A stretch of 64,000 nucleotides of DNA, from positions 29,597,627 through 29,661,626 of the forward strand of contig OX328097.1 of NCBI GenBank assembly GCA_946811185.2, read 5' to 3'. Both the position numbers and the translations under genes were made by a program. This DNA comes from Hippopus hippopus (lineage: Eukaryota > Mollusca > Bivalvia > Cardiida > Cardiidae). Below are positions 44,641 to 55,842 of the stretch, one piece after another (position 1 is the stretch's first letter; each line of letters opens with the position of its first letter). The notes beneath the pieces were generated by a model. The model searched no databases, was not told the DNA's origin, and worked only from the letters and a program-made list of their open reading frames with translations.

Positions 44641-45890
44641 ACGTTTATATAGCAGATTTAAGATTGTTAGGTTAGAATGTCGCAATTTATCAGCAAGTGT
44701 AGACCAAAGCTCAGAATGCATGTTGTGGGCAGTCTAATCTGGGTCCACACTTTTGGCTGAAACAAAGTATGTTGCCAGTAGAATCAAACGGCTTCTATGG
44801 CATGGAACCTGCAAAATTGTAATGAAAGAAAAGATACAATCTAAGTAAGGTGGAGTCATGCCTTTGATAGGCCTGTCCCAGTTTCCTTGATTTCATCTTG
44901 ACATGTGAAAAAGACGAAATGTAGCATGCATGTCATATTTTTCCAATGTATACTTCATGAATTGCAGACTTCTTTTAATAGTGTCACTATCCATGCAAAT
45001 TAGGGCCCTCTTGCTTGTCATTTTAGAGGTAGACAGCCACCATGACCCGTTTGCTCCTTATTGTAAGTTATGTTTAAGGGTGCTTTTAAAGTTCCAACTA
45101 TATACTTTCTTTCAAACCAGTCCTGAAAGATAACTTAATGCATTATTTCACACCAATGTGAGTGAAACGGATAGGGTGTCTCATATTGGGCTATTTGATA
45201 AGAACTGTTGTGTTTTCTGTTTGTATGGGTGTAAGAAAACAGTTTGTTTCTGTATGGATGAATTTGAACATACGGCAGCCAGCTGTTGAATACACTGTAT
45301 AACAAATTATAAACAATAAAAACGTTTGCATAAATCCTTGTTTTTCCTCTTGTTATTCTATTGCCTTGCTGAAGTCAAAGTGAAGTTGCGATTTAATTTG
45401 AGAGCGCATGGTGCTTTTTTCTTGTTTACAAGATATTTTTAATCTTTAACCTCACAAATTTCTTAGACTTAACATAACAAGAGAGAACAGCTTCTCTAAA
45501 GAGGGCTGTGATTTTTCCTCCTTTCACTGGGCTTTCAGGGTATTTCTGTTTTTTTGAAGCTCAAAGTGAAAATTCAAAACTTCAAAAGCTCATGAGTTCA
45601 AATCAGAAATGATTAATTACTGAAGTATGTAAGAGGGGTCATGTATTTTTTTTACACTCTCAAATTTTATCAATCACAACCCAAATTTAAGTACATTATG
45701 GGAGCAAAAGGGTGTTAGGAGCAGTTGCTCCTTTTCTGTCTATGCGTTTCATGTGCCTCAAAAGAGACATTGTCCTTTCCTTCAAGCAGTTTTCCTTTGC
45801 ATCTTCTAATCTATGTGTATGTGCTATAACAGCCTGTGTGGTATTTGGTTAAGCATAACCCTAATATTAAGTATGCAAGTCCTGATATTA
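44641..45890. other. end of candidate SOS 3' UTR and intergenic spacer
   Basis: A short C-type remnant at about 44690-44780 (gtgtagaccaaagctcagaa ... cagtctaatctgggtccaca). After the poly(A) signal candidate at 45315 no gene is seen up to element D6. Confidence 0.5.
45315..45320 (+). promoter_or_regulatory. candidate polyadenylation signal for SOS
   Basis: AATAAA followed by a T/GT-rich stretch (ccttgtttttcctcttg) about 20-40 nt downstream. If used, the 3' UTR would be about 2.8 kb and contain several hairpin MITEs. Earlier AATAAA hexamers (for example near 43854) are equally possible. Confidence 0.35.
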
Positions 45891-45891
45891 G

Positions 45892-47395
45892 CTCACCTGA
45901 GCACAAAGAGCTCGAGGTAAGCTTTTGTGATTTTGCTGTGTCCATCATTTCGTGCATTAGCCAGGCATCAACAGTTACCTTGTGTGCACTCTAGAGACCA
46001 CACATTTTCAGTCTAATACTCATGAAAGTTGATCAAAATGTTTGTCTTGATGATACCTCGGACAAGTTTGAAATTTGGCCTCATCAGGTCAATTTTAGAA
46101 AAGCCTTGTGTGCACTCTAGAGGCCACATTTTCAGTCAAATGCTCATTAAACTTGGTCAGAATGTTTGTCTTGATAATATCTTGGATCAGATCCAAATCA
46201 GGTCATAATTATCAGGTTAAAGAGAAGGTCACTGGGACAAATCTTAGAAAAGCCTTGTATGTATTCTAGAGGACACATTTTCTGTCTGATACTCACGAAA
46301 CTTAGAATGTTTGTCGTGATAATATCTCGAACAAGTTAAAAATTGGGTCACGTTGTGTCGAAAAGTAGGTCATTGGGAAAATATTTGGAAAAACCTTGTG
46401 TGCACTCTAGAGGCCACATTTCTAGTCCAATACTCATGGAACTTAGAATGTTTGTGTTGATGATATCTCTGAGAAGTTCAAAATAAGACCATGTCAGGTT
46501 CAAAGGTAGGTCGCTAGGTCAGATCTCAGAAAAACTTTTTGTGCGTTGTAGGGGCCATATTTTCTCTCTAATACTCACGAAGCTAGGTCAGAATGTTTAT
46601 CTTGATGATATCTGGGACAAGTTTGAAATTTGGTCACTTCAGGTCAAAATGTAGTTCACTAGGACAAATCATAGAAAAACATTGTGTGCAATCTGGAGGC
46701 TACATTTTCAGTCAGTTCTCATGAAAGTTGGTCAGAAAACCTAGTTCAGCTTAAAATTGAGTAATGTCAGGTCAAGAAGTAAGTCACTGTCAGGTCAAGA
46801 AGTAAATCTTAGAGAAACTTTGTATGCACTGTAGTGACCATATTTTCAGTCTGATACTTATCAAAGTTGGTCATAATGCTTGTCTTGATTTTTCAGACAA
46901 TTTTTAAAGTAGGTCAGATCAGGTTCAAAAGTAGGTCACTGAGACGAATCTTAGAAAAAAACATGTTGCAATCTAGAGGCCTAATTTTTAGTCTGATACT
47001 CCTGAAACTTGGTCAAAATAAATGTCTTTATGATATCTTGTACAAGACCAAAATTGGGTCATGTCAGATACAAAAAGTAGGTCACTGGGATAAATACTGG
47101 GAAAATCCTATGTGCAGTCTAGAGGCCATATTTTCAGTCTGATGCTCTCGAAACTTAATCAAAATGTTTGTGTTGATGATTTCTCGTACAAGCTGAAAAT
47201 TGGGTCCCGTCAGGTCAAAATGTAGGTCACACTGACAAATTGTAGATAAAACCTTGTGTGCACCCTAGAGGCCAAATTTTCAGTCCGATAGACATGAAAC
47301 TTTTGGTAAGAACGTTTGTCCTGATGACATCTCAGACAAGTACGAAATTGAGTCACGTCGGGTCAAAGAGTAGGTCACTGGGACGAGTTGACTAA
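45892..47395 (+). mobile_element. element D6, about ten 140-150-bp units, 3' end missing
   Basis: The head is TTAGCTCACCTGAGCACAAA. Units carry TGCACTCTAGAGGCCACATT and CTTGGTCAGAATGTTTGTCT with drifting spacing. It stops at about 47390 where a GAGTTGACTAAAATTG hairpin begins. Confidence 0.72.
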
Positions 47396-47520
47396 AATTG
47401 TATGACGCGAGCCTTGGCGAGCGTCAAATACATTTTAGTCAACGAGTTTGATAAAAATGATGATACATACACACGAATGTGAAATTCTATTTATCACATA
47501 AAACTAATGACAGACAAAAA
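47396..47520. repeat. inverted repeat with GCGAGCCTTGGCGAGC loop
   Basis: ttgactaaaattgtatgacg opposite cgtcaaatacattttagtcaa, loop GAGCCTTGGCGAG, followed by TTTATCACATAAAA. Resembles 61540-61660. Confidence 0.65.
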
Positions 47521-48830
47521 ATATCCTGCCTCATCCCCCTTTGCTTATATACCGTTCACGGGTCCATGTTTATAATTGTGTCTCCCCCGTCAGGGTAGGG
47601 AGACATATTGTTTTTCCCCGTGCGTCCGTCTGTCTGTCTGTCTGTCCGTCACAAATCGTGTCCGCTCTATGACTCGAAAACCTTTTAAGATATTTTGATT
47701 AAACTTCACACATTTGTAATGAGACGAAGTGTCATGCACAAGAATCTTAACTCTGGCTTGTATTATTTCGAGTTATTTCCCTTTGATTATTTTCCTTACT
47801 TATTTTACGTACAATTTCGTGTCCGCTCTGTAACTCGAAAACCGTTACTGGCTCACGACCAGTGGCGGCCATTTTTTCAAACCTTTTCTAATCTACAAGT
47901 TAATCCTCTTCATGTTGACAATGCATATTTTACGTGGGCAAACTAGGGTTCAGTATTGTTAAATTCATGAGTGGAAATCTGAAATAGACTATAACTGAAA
48001 CTCGGAACAATGGGGATAACCAGGTCCGTCATTGGACGAACTTACGTTACGAAGAGTACCAGTGGCGGCCACCCGAATTTTGTACACAGAATTACTGTAA
48101 TATCACAATCGCCAGAAGATATCGAATGGAAAATCATTTTTTCTTGAAATTATGCAATATTCTAGCAAGTCTAAGGTCTCATACGATCCCTACAGATGAT
48201 TTACAAGGAACAACCAACAACTGGGTCCATATTCTATCAACACTTTATACACGCATGCGCGAGCCAAAAATAGATATGCACTGTGGCAGCTGAGGTTGCA
48301 CAGGGGGTAGTGTAATTCTGGAAGTTTATCAATATTTAACTGCATATAATTTTCTTCCTTAAAAAAGGGGAAAACGCGGAGGAAAAAAACAAAACTTGGG
48401 TGAGTATGAGCTCAGATTCGTTTTCTGATAGCATTTCATTTGTTGATGTACTTAGTTGCGATGGTAAAATACTGCAAAATTATTTCAGTAAGGATTTTAG
48501 AAAAAGCCAATTATTTCATTAACACGCAGTTTATAAAAAATTCTGATCAATGTTGAAACTGATCCATTGAACAGATTAAAAGTATATTTTGTTATTTCAT
48601 AATCACAAATTTTATTATTTCACAATCACAAAAGCCTTTTTTAGAGGAAAGGTGTAATGTGACTTCTGTTAGCTGATGGCACCATTAAGTGCAGAAAATA
48701 AAAATGGTGCAAGATGATGGATTATCATATTTCACATAAAGATCTTAATTGTAAAATAGATGTATTTCTTTTACAGCAAAACTCTCTCACTGACAACAAT
48801 TACTAGACACAAAATATCTTTTATCCAAAA

Positions 48831-48954
48831 CATGGATAACCCACACTCTTTTGGTGAAACTACAAGTTTCTATTCCAGTTCACTGCAAGCTGTTCACAGT
48901 CTGGAAACACAGAATTGTAAACACACTTATCAGACTACATCATCTAAAACAGTG
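48831..48954 (+). CDS. candidate exon, small unidentified protein
   Basis: ATG at 48831 opens MDNPHSFGETTSFYSSSLQA, continuing Ser/Thr/His-rich to TSSKTV, followed by a GTAAGA donor. Upstream, 48358-48401 followed by GTGAGTATG could be a 5' exon downstream of a GCATGCGCGA promoter-like motif (about 48254). I do not recognise the protein. Joining to the acceptor before 49381 gives a stop after about five more codons, so the model may be wrong. Confidence 0.2.
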
Positions 48955-49380
48955 TAAGACTTCTGTTTTTGATTTAGTAGCCTTTTAGTGCATTCAGATG
49001 TTACACATGTAATGCTTCTTTTCTTTTCTACCCTCCTACTTTCTTTCTGCTCTTATCTCTCCTCTTCAGCATTTCTCTTTTCTTCCAGCCTCTTGTGAAC
49101 TCATGTTATCACTGTTTCCTACAAATTCAGGAACCCCAAATAGATATAGTGTTAATTTGACATGTACACCTTTGTATGTACATGTTTTTTTTCCCTGGTA
49201 TAATTTTTTATGGTCTGGTAATTTAAATTGAAATAGATATTATGAATATTTTAATATGTGAACATGTTTGAATATTGCTTAATACCTGTTTATTATTTCA
49301 TATTTAGATGAGAGAAGTACAATAGTTTTAAAATAAAAGCTTTAAAAATTGTAACAGAGAATTTCATCTTGTATTTTCAG

Positions 49381-49601
49381 ATTTGGCTGGAGCTGGTGAA
49401 AATACATGTGACAAGGATTCTGGAATCAGGCCCTACTTTAAAAGAGGATTAACTGATAAGTGCAAACTGACCAACCAAATTGAACCTTTCTTTGCTGCAG
49501 TTGTATGTCTAATTATTTCTTCTGCAGTTGGTGCGCTCTATTCTTCAGATCTGTCTCTACAATTGTATATCAGCCATGATGGAGTTACGTGTGATATGTA
49601 A
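49381..49601 (+). CDS. candidate terminal exon, unidentified, with one membrane-like segment
   Basis: After a good acceptor (ttgtattttcag) a frame of 72 codons runs to TAA: GENTCDKDSGIRPYFKRG, then the hydrophobic FFAAVVCLIISSAVGALY. AATAAATAAA follows at about 49792. No family recognised. Its phase does not match the candidate exon upstream. Confidence 0.25.
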
Positions 49602-49805
49602 ATGGAATCTCTGTTGACTAGAAGGATTTCACACTTCTTTAAAGAACCCCAGATGAGAGCCTTTGACTTTAATACACACATATTTATAAGTTTGCTTCTT
49701 ACAATCAACTTTGGAAGCAAGAGTAATTATGTTCAAAACTGTTTGTAATTATTTGGTAATATGTTTGTAATACTTTAAATAGAGTTTTAGTAAATAAATA
49801 AATTA

Positions 49806-52162
49806 TCATCATGATAATCAGATTCTTACAGGTTGTGGCACTTGGTGATATTTAAGCTCACACTTTTTCCAATGGGTCCAAATAGTGGAAAAAGTTATAG
49901 TCTCAGCCCTCAGGGTCTAATTGTTTATAGATGTACACCTTTATTGTCAGCACTGAGCAGTAGAATACAGATAGTCCATTGTGTGGTTTCAAACTGCAGG
50001 AAACTTGGCTTTGTTGATGATAGTATTTTTATCAATAAAACCCAGCCTTGCAGCCATCACTGAAAACTTCAGCTTGAGTATAGCTGAGTTTTGCTTTGAA
50101 AGAAAAAAAAAACAGGTTTGTTGCTTGAACTATTTTTTCTTTTATTTTTTAATTCAGCTCATTAATTTGAAAACGGTGAAAATTAAGGAAAAAAAAAAAA
50201 GCTTTCAGAAACATTGTGAAAAAGAAAAAAATGTATGCTATCAGCGTTGTCATGTTTTCCTACCATGTTTTCTTCACTTTAAACTTTTTTTTAATTGGAA
50301 ACACATTGTAATGCCATCTGCACTTGCTTTTAATATGGACAAGACTAAAATTCAGTTGTAGATCTAGCATAGAATAAGATACAGCAACTGGTTTAAGATG
50401 AACTTGGCTTTTTATAAATTTCAATTCAGTGATTTTGTGTACAACACAATCCAGTGTGGCCTCAAGAGGATCTAAGTCATTGTTCATTACACTAACCATC
50501 CTTGAAATTTATCTCTTAAAGGTGGCCCTTCAGATTTTGGGACGAAAATTTTACAAAAATACAAAAAAATCATCCTTATACTCCCAAAGCCTTTTAACTT
50601 TCATTCATAAAACCCCAGTAGTCGAAAACCGTCCGACAACAAGAGAAATTAGAGATTTACTACGGCCCAGGTCGACACCGACGGGAAACACGGTCTATTT
50701 TTACATGAGCAACTTGCTCACTTACATACCGGAAATACACAGGCGAAGCTTCAAACATAGCGTCCACAGAAGACATTATAGTGGAAAATAATTACATGTT
50801 TGTTATGTTACGGAATTTAAGCGTCATTAGTCACGTGCCAGTCACTTGACATTCCCGCAATGCTTTTTTGATTTTTGGCGCGAAATCCAAAAATACCTTA
50901 AGAGGCTACGTAGCCTTTTAAGGGAACACCATCAAAAAAATTTTTTTTGCAATTTTATGATTCTTAATTATTGATGATTTGTATTATCATATAAATTTCA
51001 GTGATATATATATATTTTAAATTGGTGAGATGTGAAAAATCTAAATACCCACCTTTAAGTTTCCAAAGAACATCCGAGAGCTGTGAGACATTTATATCTT
51101 CAAAGAAAAATCTTAACCATTTGTTGCATGGCCAACATAACATTATGAATAAGGTTACTGCTTCTTTGCATTAATATACACCCCCCCCCCCCCATTTCTG
51201 ATTATTGCTCTATCAAAAACCTCGTCTAGTCATGTATTCTAGGTAGATCTACTTAGCCGATGCAATTTGCAACTTCTTCACCATAAAGCATTATGGCTGG
51301 GTCAAACTGATGTTACATTTATAACCGCACTCTACGACATGCTGGGTCAAACTTGAGTGTCATTTATACACCCCCCCCCCCCCCCATGTTGACTGTTATC
51401 CTTGAAATAGAGTTGGCCTATAAAATTTCTTGTCATTTTTCCAACAGTTATGGGCCAGATAAAGCCATTTAAAGTTTTGCCGTTAAATAGGATATTGCAG
51501 GCATCTGTTAAAAAATCGAAAAACTTCATTTTATACCTTTTTTCACCAGTCATTCAGGAATACAATTCATGTCGTAGATTTACATAGTAATTTTTTTTAT
51601 TGATAGTCTAGATCTAAATAAGAATATGAAAACAGAACAAACTAAAATTATATAATAATCTAGAATAGTACTTATTTATATTATATTTGTCCCACCATCC
51701 AAGGGAACCTGGTAAGCAATTCGGAGTTTATGAAAAAGAGTATAATTACTGACTGAACTGGATAGCTATGCCTCTGCATGACGTCATTTAACGCTTGCCT
51801 TCTGCAAGCATAGCGTGATTTGTGTCTCTCGTGAATATGTAGGATTTAATACTTAAATACATAAATAATGGAATATTTAATGAGGTAAGTGAAAAATCAC
51901 CGTATAAGTGACTTCTTTGATACTGAAACATTGTTCTGTTGGATTATTTAAGGCTTAAATCGGCGATAGAAATGATAGAGGTCAATCCCCCGGAAGTGAT
52001 TTTTTGACACATGGGGGGTGACAGGGGATACTTGTTTATATTTTTACTTACACAGCGTCAAATTTCAACTTTTATTGGTTATTTGACACACCATTTCTTC
52101 TTCTTTAACATGACCAAGAGCTTTGATATGCTAATGTACGCACAAACGCGATATCACAGGAA
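49806..52162. other. interior of the CCAGTGGCGGCC insert, no gene supported
   Basis: A family-A remnant at about 50190-50360; a higher-GC patch at about 50590-50920 with TTGGCGCGAAAT; C-runs at about 51180-51194 and 51370-51385. The longest open stretch (about 120 codons from 50429) has no recognisable domain. Confidence 0.5.
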
Positions 52163-52790
52163 TGGCCGCCACTGGTACTTGGCCGCCACTGGTAGCCTGT
52201 AACACTGGCTCTGTAACTCGAAAACCGTTAGAGAAAAATGATCATTATTTCAGTTAGAAATTGCCTTGGTGACATATCAATCCTTCTGACACCAAAAAGG
52301 GGGGAGACATCTGTTTTTTTTTTTTAGAAAAACAAGTTCTAGTTGTAGTTTGGTTTCAAAAGTGTAAATACACAAGTAGATAGCTCCATGACATTAAGAC
52401 CTAAAATAGGATAAAACAGTCTCTAGAGGGGGTAAGTGCAACTTATTCAGCAATTTCTTTTTTTTTTAAAGCTTTCGCTGCATTTCTTGCTTGTTATTAA
52501 ACATGATAATCAAAAACGGTCCACGCGCACACGCCTTACCAACAATGACGTCATTTTTCTGCGAAACGGCGCAGTAGTACGAATTCCGGCATTTACTGTG
52601 GTTGGTTTCTCAAGCTTCACGCGCTCATGACTGAAAATTGATCAGAACCGGGACCCAAAAAATGTTAATACACTAGTGTATTATCAAAAATAAGTCATGG
52701 GTTTAATATACTGCCGGGGGCGGTTTTATGTGATGAATCTTAATTAGCATTATGATTTTATGAAAATGTGAAGGAATAGTTGTATCAACT

Positions 52791-53000
52791 TTAAGGCTGC
52801 TTAGTGCAACGGAAGATGCACTCGCTAACTGTGTTCTCTCCAGATCAGACTGCGCAAAACGTGCAGTCAGATCTTTGATCTACACTGTGCGATATGATAA
52901 TTTCTTTCCGACAGGGACTTTGAAATCGCTATATTTGGGTTTTTACTGCATTAAATGTTTATTAATTAATTTAGCAGTTTATGGATCAGAGTAAAGGGGG
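52791..53000. repeat. family-C MITE
   Basis: TTAAGGCTGCTTAGTGC at the left; right arm cagtcagatctttgatctac is kept, left arm partly lost (cctccagatcagactgcgc type). Confidence 0.65.
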
Positions 53001-53033
53001 TTCCTCCATATGAATTAATGAAGCGATGGAATA

Positions 53034-53276
53034 CCTACCTGCGTGGCTCAGTGGTAAAGTGTAGGACTCGTGACTTGGAGACCCAGGGTTCAAGCCTAAC
53101 TGGATCCACTGGGTCTTTGGTGGGAGTGTCCTTGGGCAAGACACCTCAGAGCCCCTGCCTAGTACTGGTGCAACCCAGGAAATACATGAGTTTCCGTGTG
53201 AGCTGTCGTCGTGATATGACTGAAATGATGTTGAAAGCGGCGTAAAACATCAAGCAATCAACCAATCAATCAATCA
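53034..53276 (+). repeat. MetaSINE-type tRNA-derived SINE, near full length
   Basis: A tRNA-like head with A box TGGCTCAGTGG (53044-53054) and B box GGTTCAAGCC (53087-53096), then the central domain CGTGATATGACTGAAATGAT and GTTGAAAGCGGCGTAAAAC, and a (CAAT)n tail. Transcription by RNA polymerase III is expected from the boxes. Shortened copies occur at 55843-55976 and 32050-32096. The head is not a functional tRNA: the sequence continues without a CCA-type end. Confidence 0.85.
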
Positions 53277-53312
53277 GTACTTTATGCAGAATGTTCATTG
53301 GCAAAAACAGTG

Positions 53313-53396
53313 GCTTTTGCGGACGGTATAGATCAAAGATCAGATTGTACAGAACGTGCAATCTGATCTTTGATCTATACCGTCTGCTTGTAAAGC
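53313..53396. repeat. family-C palindrome core with arm-matched changes
   Basis: Left arm 53319-53347 (gcggacggtatagatcaaag, atcagattg) pairs with right arm 53359-53387 in 28 of 29 positions. Four pairs differ from the family on both arms. Loop tacagaacgtg. Confidence 0.85.
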
Positions 53397-53683
53397 CAAG
53401 CCGATAAAATAAAAATATGTCTAAAGAGGTCGAGTTTATATACTTCTCACAAAAAGTTAAGCAACAGTAAATTACCGCTGCACCAGACATTTATTATTAC
53501 ACATATAGATAATTTCATTGTATTGATGTAATGAGAATTGAGTTACAAACCAGTCCAAGAAATTCCGTACCTCTATCTTACTTACAGGCTTTTGAAGTAA
53601 GGTACTGTTTAAATCCACATGCAAAACAGTGGTATACTACCCAGATGTTTTAAAAGCTCTAAAATTCGTTCAATCTGCAACAG

Positions 53684-53731
53684 TCAGTACACGGTATGGC
53701 CACCATTAGCACGACTACAAGCCTGAAATCG
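53684..53731 (-). pseudogene. Tc1-like transposase, second C-terminal tail in the opposite arm
   Basis: On the minus strand it reads RRFQACSRANGGHTVY and stop, a slightly different copy of the tail at 53927-53974 (RRVRACIRANGGHTVY). Confidence 0.82.
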
Positions 53732-53737
53732 TCTAGG

Positions 53738-53974
53738 CGATTTGAGTGGCTAGCAAGATCTCCAGATCTCAATCCGATTGAGCATGCATGGGACATTCTC
53801 GGTAGGCGTGTCAATGATGGAAATGTTAGGCCTCAGAACCTCCAACACCTTGAACAACTTTTGAGTCAGGAATGGAAGGATATTCCACAACAACAGCTGG
53901 ACGACTTGATCTGGTCAATGCCCAGAAGAGTTCGAGCTTGTATTCGTGCTAATGGTGGCCATACCGTGTACTGA
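53738..53974 (+). pseudogene. Tc1-like transposase, C-terminal fragment
   Basis: RFEWLARSPDLNPIEHAWDI then LGRRV, typical of the last catalytic block of Tc1-type DDE transposases; the Glu of NPIE is the third catalytic residue. It ends RANGGHTVY and stop. About 240 N-terminal residues, including the DNA-binding domain and the first two Asp, are absent. Open sequence extends upstream to 53696 only because the antisense arm happens to read through. Confidence 0.88.
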
Positions 53975-54283
53975 CTGTGTCCCGATTGCAGATTGACCGA
54001 ATTTAGGGATTTTAAAACATCTGGGTAGTTTACCACTGTTTTGCATGTGGATTTAGACAGTGCCTTACTTCAAAAGCCTGTAAGTGAGAAACATTATCTG
54101 ATAGAAGTACAGCATTGCTTGGACTGGTTTTTAACTCAATACTCATTACATTTATACAATGAAGTTGTCGATATGTGTAATATTAAAATTTTGGTGCAGC
54201 GGTAATTCATTGTTGCTTAACTTTTTGTGAGGAGAATATAATTTGGTACTGAAAGCGATAGACGGAATTGCGTCTTTATAATT

Positions 54284-54546
54284 GAGCCATGCACGGTGAA
54301 AAGGGGGCTTAATGCATCTGCGAAAAGTATCGATCCAGGTCAGCCTACGTATTCCGCGCAGGCTGACCTGGGCTGAAACTTTTCGCTATTGGTTAATTTA
54401 CTGTATGTCCAAGAACCAGTCTACCTCATGATCGAGTCGTTTGTTACAAAAAGTGGATATTATGGATCCATAAGTACTTGATGGCTTGTTTGGTACCATG
54501 GATCACGGAGATCTGCATTAAGTTCCCTTTTGCCAGAGCATGACTC
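54284..54546. repeat. family-B MITE, AATT target duplication
   Basis: GAGCCATGCACGGTGAAAAG to CAGAGCATGACTC; AATT at 54280-54283 and 54547-54550. Inner palindrome gaaaagtatcgatccaggtc / gacctgggctgaaacttttc. Confidence 0.85.
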
Positions 54547-54704
54547 AATTTATTCACACTTTGAAGGAATAAGGTATCATTAAATAAACTTCCTGTCACA
54601 AAGTATTTTTCCTACCAGTATATCATATTGTGTATGGCCCCATTTTACACGTTTAAAATTTAAACTGACATGTGGGCGTAATGTGTGCGGATAAGGTAAA
54701 ATCT

Positions 54705-54956
54705 GAGCCATGTTCTGTGAAAAGGGGGCTTAATGCATCTGCAGAAAGTATCGACACAGGTTAGCCTGCGCAGGCTGACGTGGGTTGATACTTTCTGCTT
54801 TTGGTCAGTTTTCTGTATGTCAAAGGAACAGTGTACCTCAGGATTTAGCTGGTTTTTAGGCAAAAAGGATTTTATGGATCCATTTTAATGTGATGACTTA
54901 CTTGGTATAACGTATCACAGAAATGCATTAAACCCCCTTTTTCTAGAGTGTGGCTC
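54705..54956. repeat. family-B MITE
   Basis: GAGCCATGTTCTGTGAAAAG to GAGTGTGGCTC. The inner palindrome is shortened (cagcctgcgcaggctgacg) with the loop lost. It lies 158 bp after the previous copy. Confidence 0.8.
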
Positions 54957-55213
54957 ATTAATTCTTATCACAAAATGGTACTCTATGTGTGTCATTTGAA
55001 TAAGATTTTTCGCTTGTTCGTACTAGGAGATACGGTTTCTTATTCATCACGAAAATGCTTCACCATCAGATTCAGATTATCGTTCGGCCGTGATTTATAT
55101 TTTCTTATTACTATTATGGTGATAATTGTTCTGGGTGACTTGTGTACGTTACGAAAGGGGACAGTGACGAAAATTTAATAGGACGAAGTTGCTTTCACTA
55201 TTATTATATTTAA

Positions 55214-55350
55214 ACCCTTTACCAAACAGTCTGCTTTTAGCCTTGCCAAACAAACATCAGTTTGAAAGACCTCGAAGAAAAAGGATTTTGAAAGCATAGT
55301 GGGAAATGGATAAAATGTTGGTAACCTGCATTATTTTCTTTTTCAACAAT
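55214..55350. repeat. family-A remnant
   Basis: TTAAACCCTTTACCAAACAG at the left and gaaagcatagtgggaaatgg / tttctttttcaacaatgtgg arms, degenerate. Confidence 0.55.
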
Positions 55351-55528
55351 GTGGATAGACAAATGTCACACATGATGCCATTTAGAAGACACGAGTGTAC
55401 CAATTCGTTTTCTAATTTAATTTCATCAATTTATGTTTAGCCGCTTTGTTGGTTCATATACATGGATGCATAGAAGTGCTTACAAATATTGTAGAGATGT
55501 CAGCTTAAATTAACTCGGAAACGAGGCT

Positions 55529-55755
55529 TTAACCCTTTACCAAACAAGCCCTTGTTTTCACGACCCTGGGAAAGAAAGCTTTTGAAAACATTGTGGGAAA
55601 AGGAGAAAATGCTGGTAACCAGCATTTTCTCCTTTTCCTACAATGTTTTCTACCCTATCAGAGAGCTAAAATTCATGTGCACAATTTTGAATCTATTGTC
55701 TGCAGATGTTTTGACATAGAAAGAGTCCAAAACTCGACGTTTGGGAAAGGGTTAA
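55529..55755 (-). repeat. family-A MITE, well preserved
   Basis: TTAACCCTTTACCAAACAAG to GTTTGGGAAAGGGTTAA. Core aaaacattgtgggaaaagga / tccttttcctacaatgtttt with a single mismatch; centre ggtaacc is fully self-complementary. Confidence 0.85.
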
Positions 55756-55842
55756 GCGAGGTGGTTTGGATTTGGGACACACCATTATCAAATCAGTAAT
55801 TGTTATATACATGTAGATTTAGGACAACAGGTAGTTCATAGA

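Larger units (their letters stand above)
47859..52192. mobile_element. 4.3-kb insert with CCAGTGGCGGCC ends, each end doubled
   Basis: CCAGTGGCGGCC at 47859-47870 faces GGCCGCCACTGG at 52181-52192; a second pair, TACCAGTGGCGGCCA at 48057-48071 and its exact inverse at 52163-52177, lies inside. No transposase seen. It holds a possible spliced unit (48358-49805). No confident target duplication, so the superfamily is unknown. Confidence 0.6.
47579..52325. mobile_element. TGTCTCCCCC repeat (element I) split by a large insert
   Basis: The left end TGTCTCCCCCGTCAGGGTAG with GTCCGTCTGTCTGTC following, and the right end AAGGGGGGAGACA, are inverted. CTCTGTAACTCGAAAACCGT is present on both sides of the insert (about 47826-47846 and 52209-52230). 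Confidence 0.68.
53439..54240. mobile_element. fold-back Tc1/mariner remnant
   Basis: Long inverted arms: ACTTCTCACAAAAAGTTAAG at 53442 and TTAACTTTTTGTGAGGAG ending near 54236, about 290 bp per arm. Both arms carry the 3' end of a transposase gene pointing toward the nearer tip. Only the centre (about 53741-53946) is single-copy. Confidence 0.85.

Noticed and set aside
50429..50791. 120-codon open frame on the plus strand
   Set aside because: No recognisable domain; its first third overlaps AT-rich repeat-like sequence, and no convincing start or splice context is present.
53037..53108. Functional tRNA gene
   Set aside because: It has A and B boxes but continues into a SINE central domain and CAAT tail, and the cloverleaf 3' side is degenerate.
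53696..53740. True N-terminus of the transposase fragment
   Set aside because: These codons are the antisense of the other copy's C-terminal tail, read through by chance.
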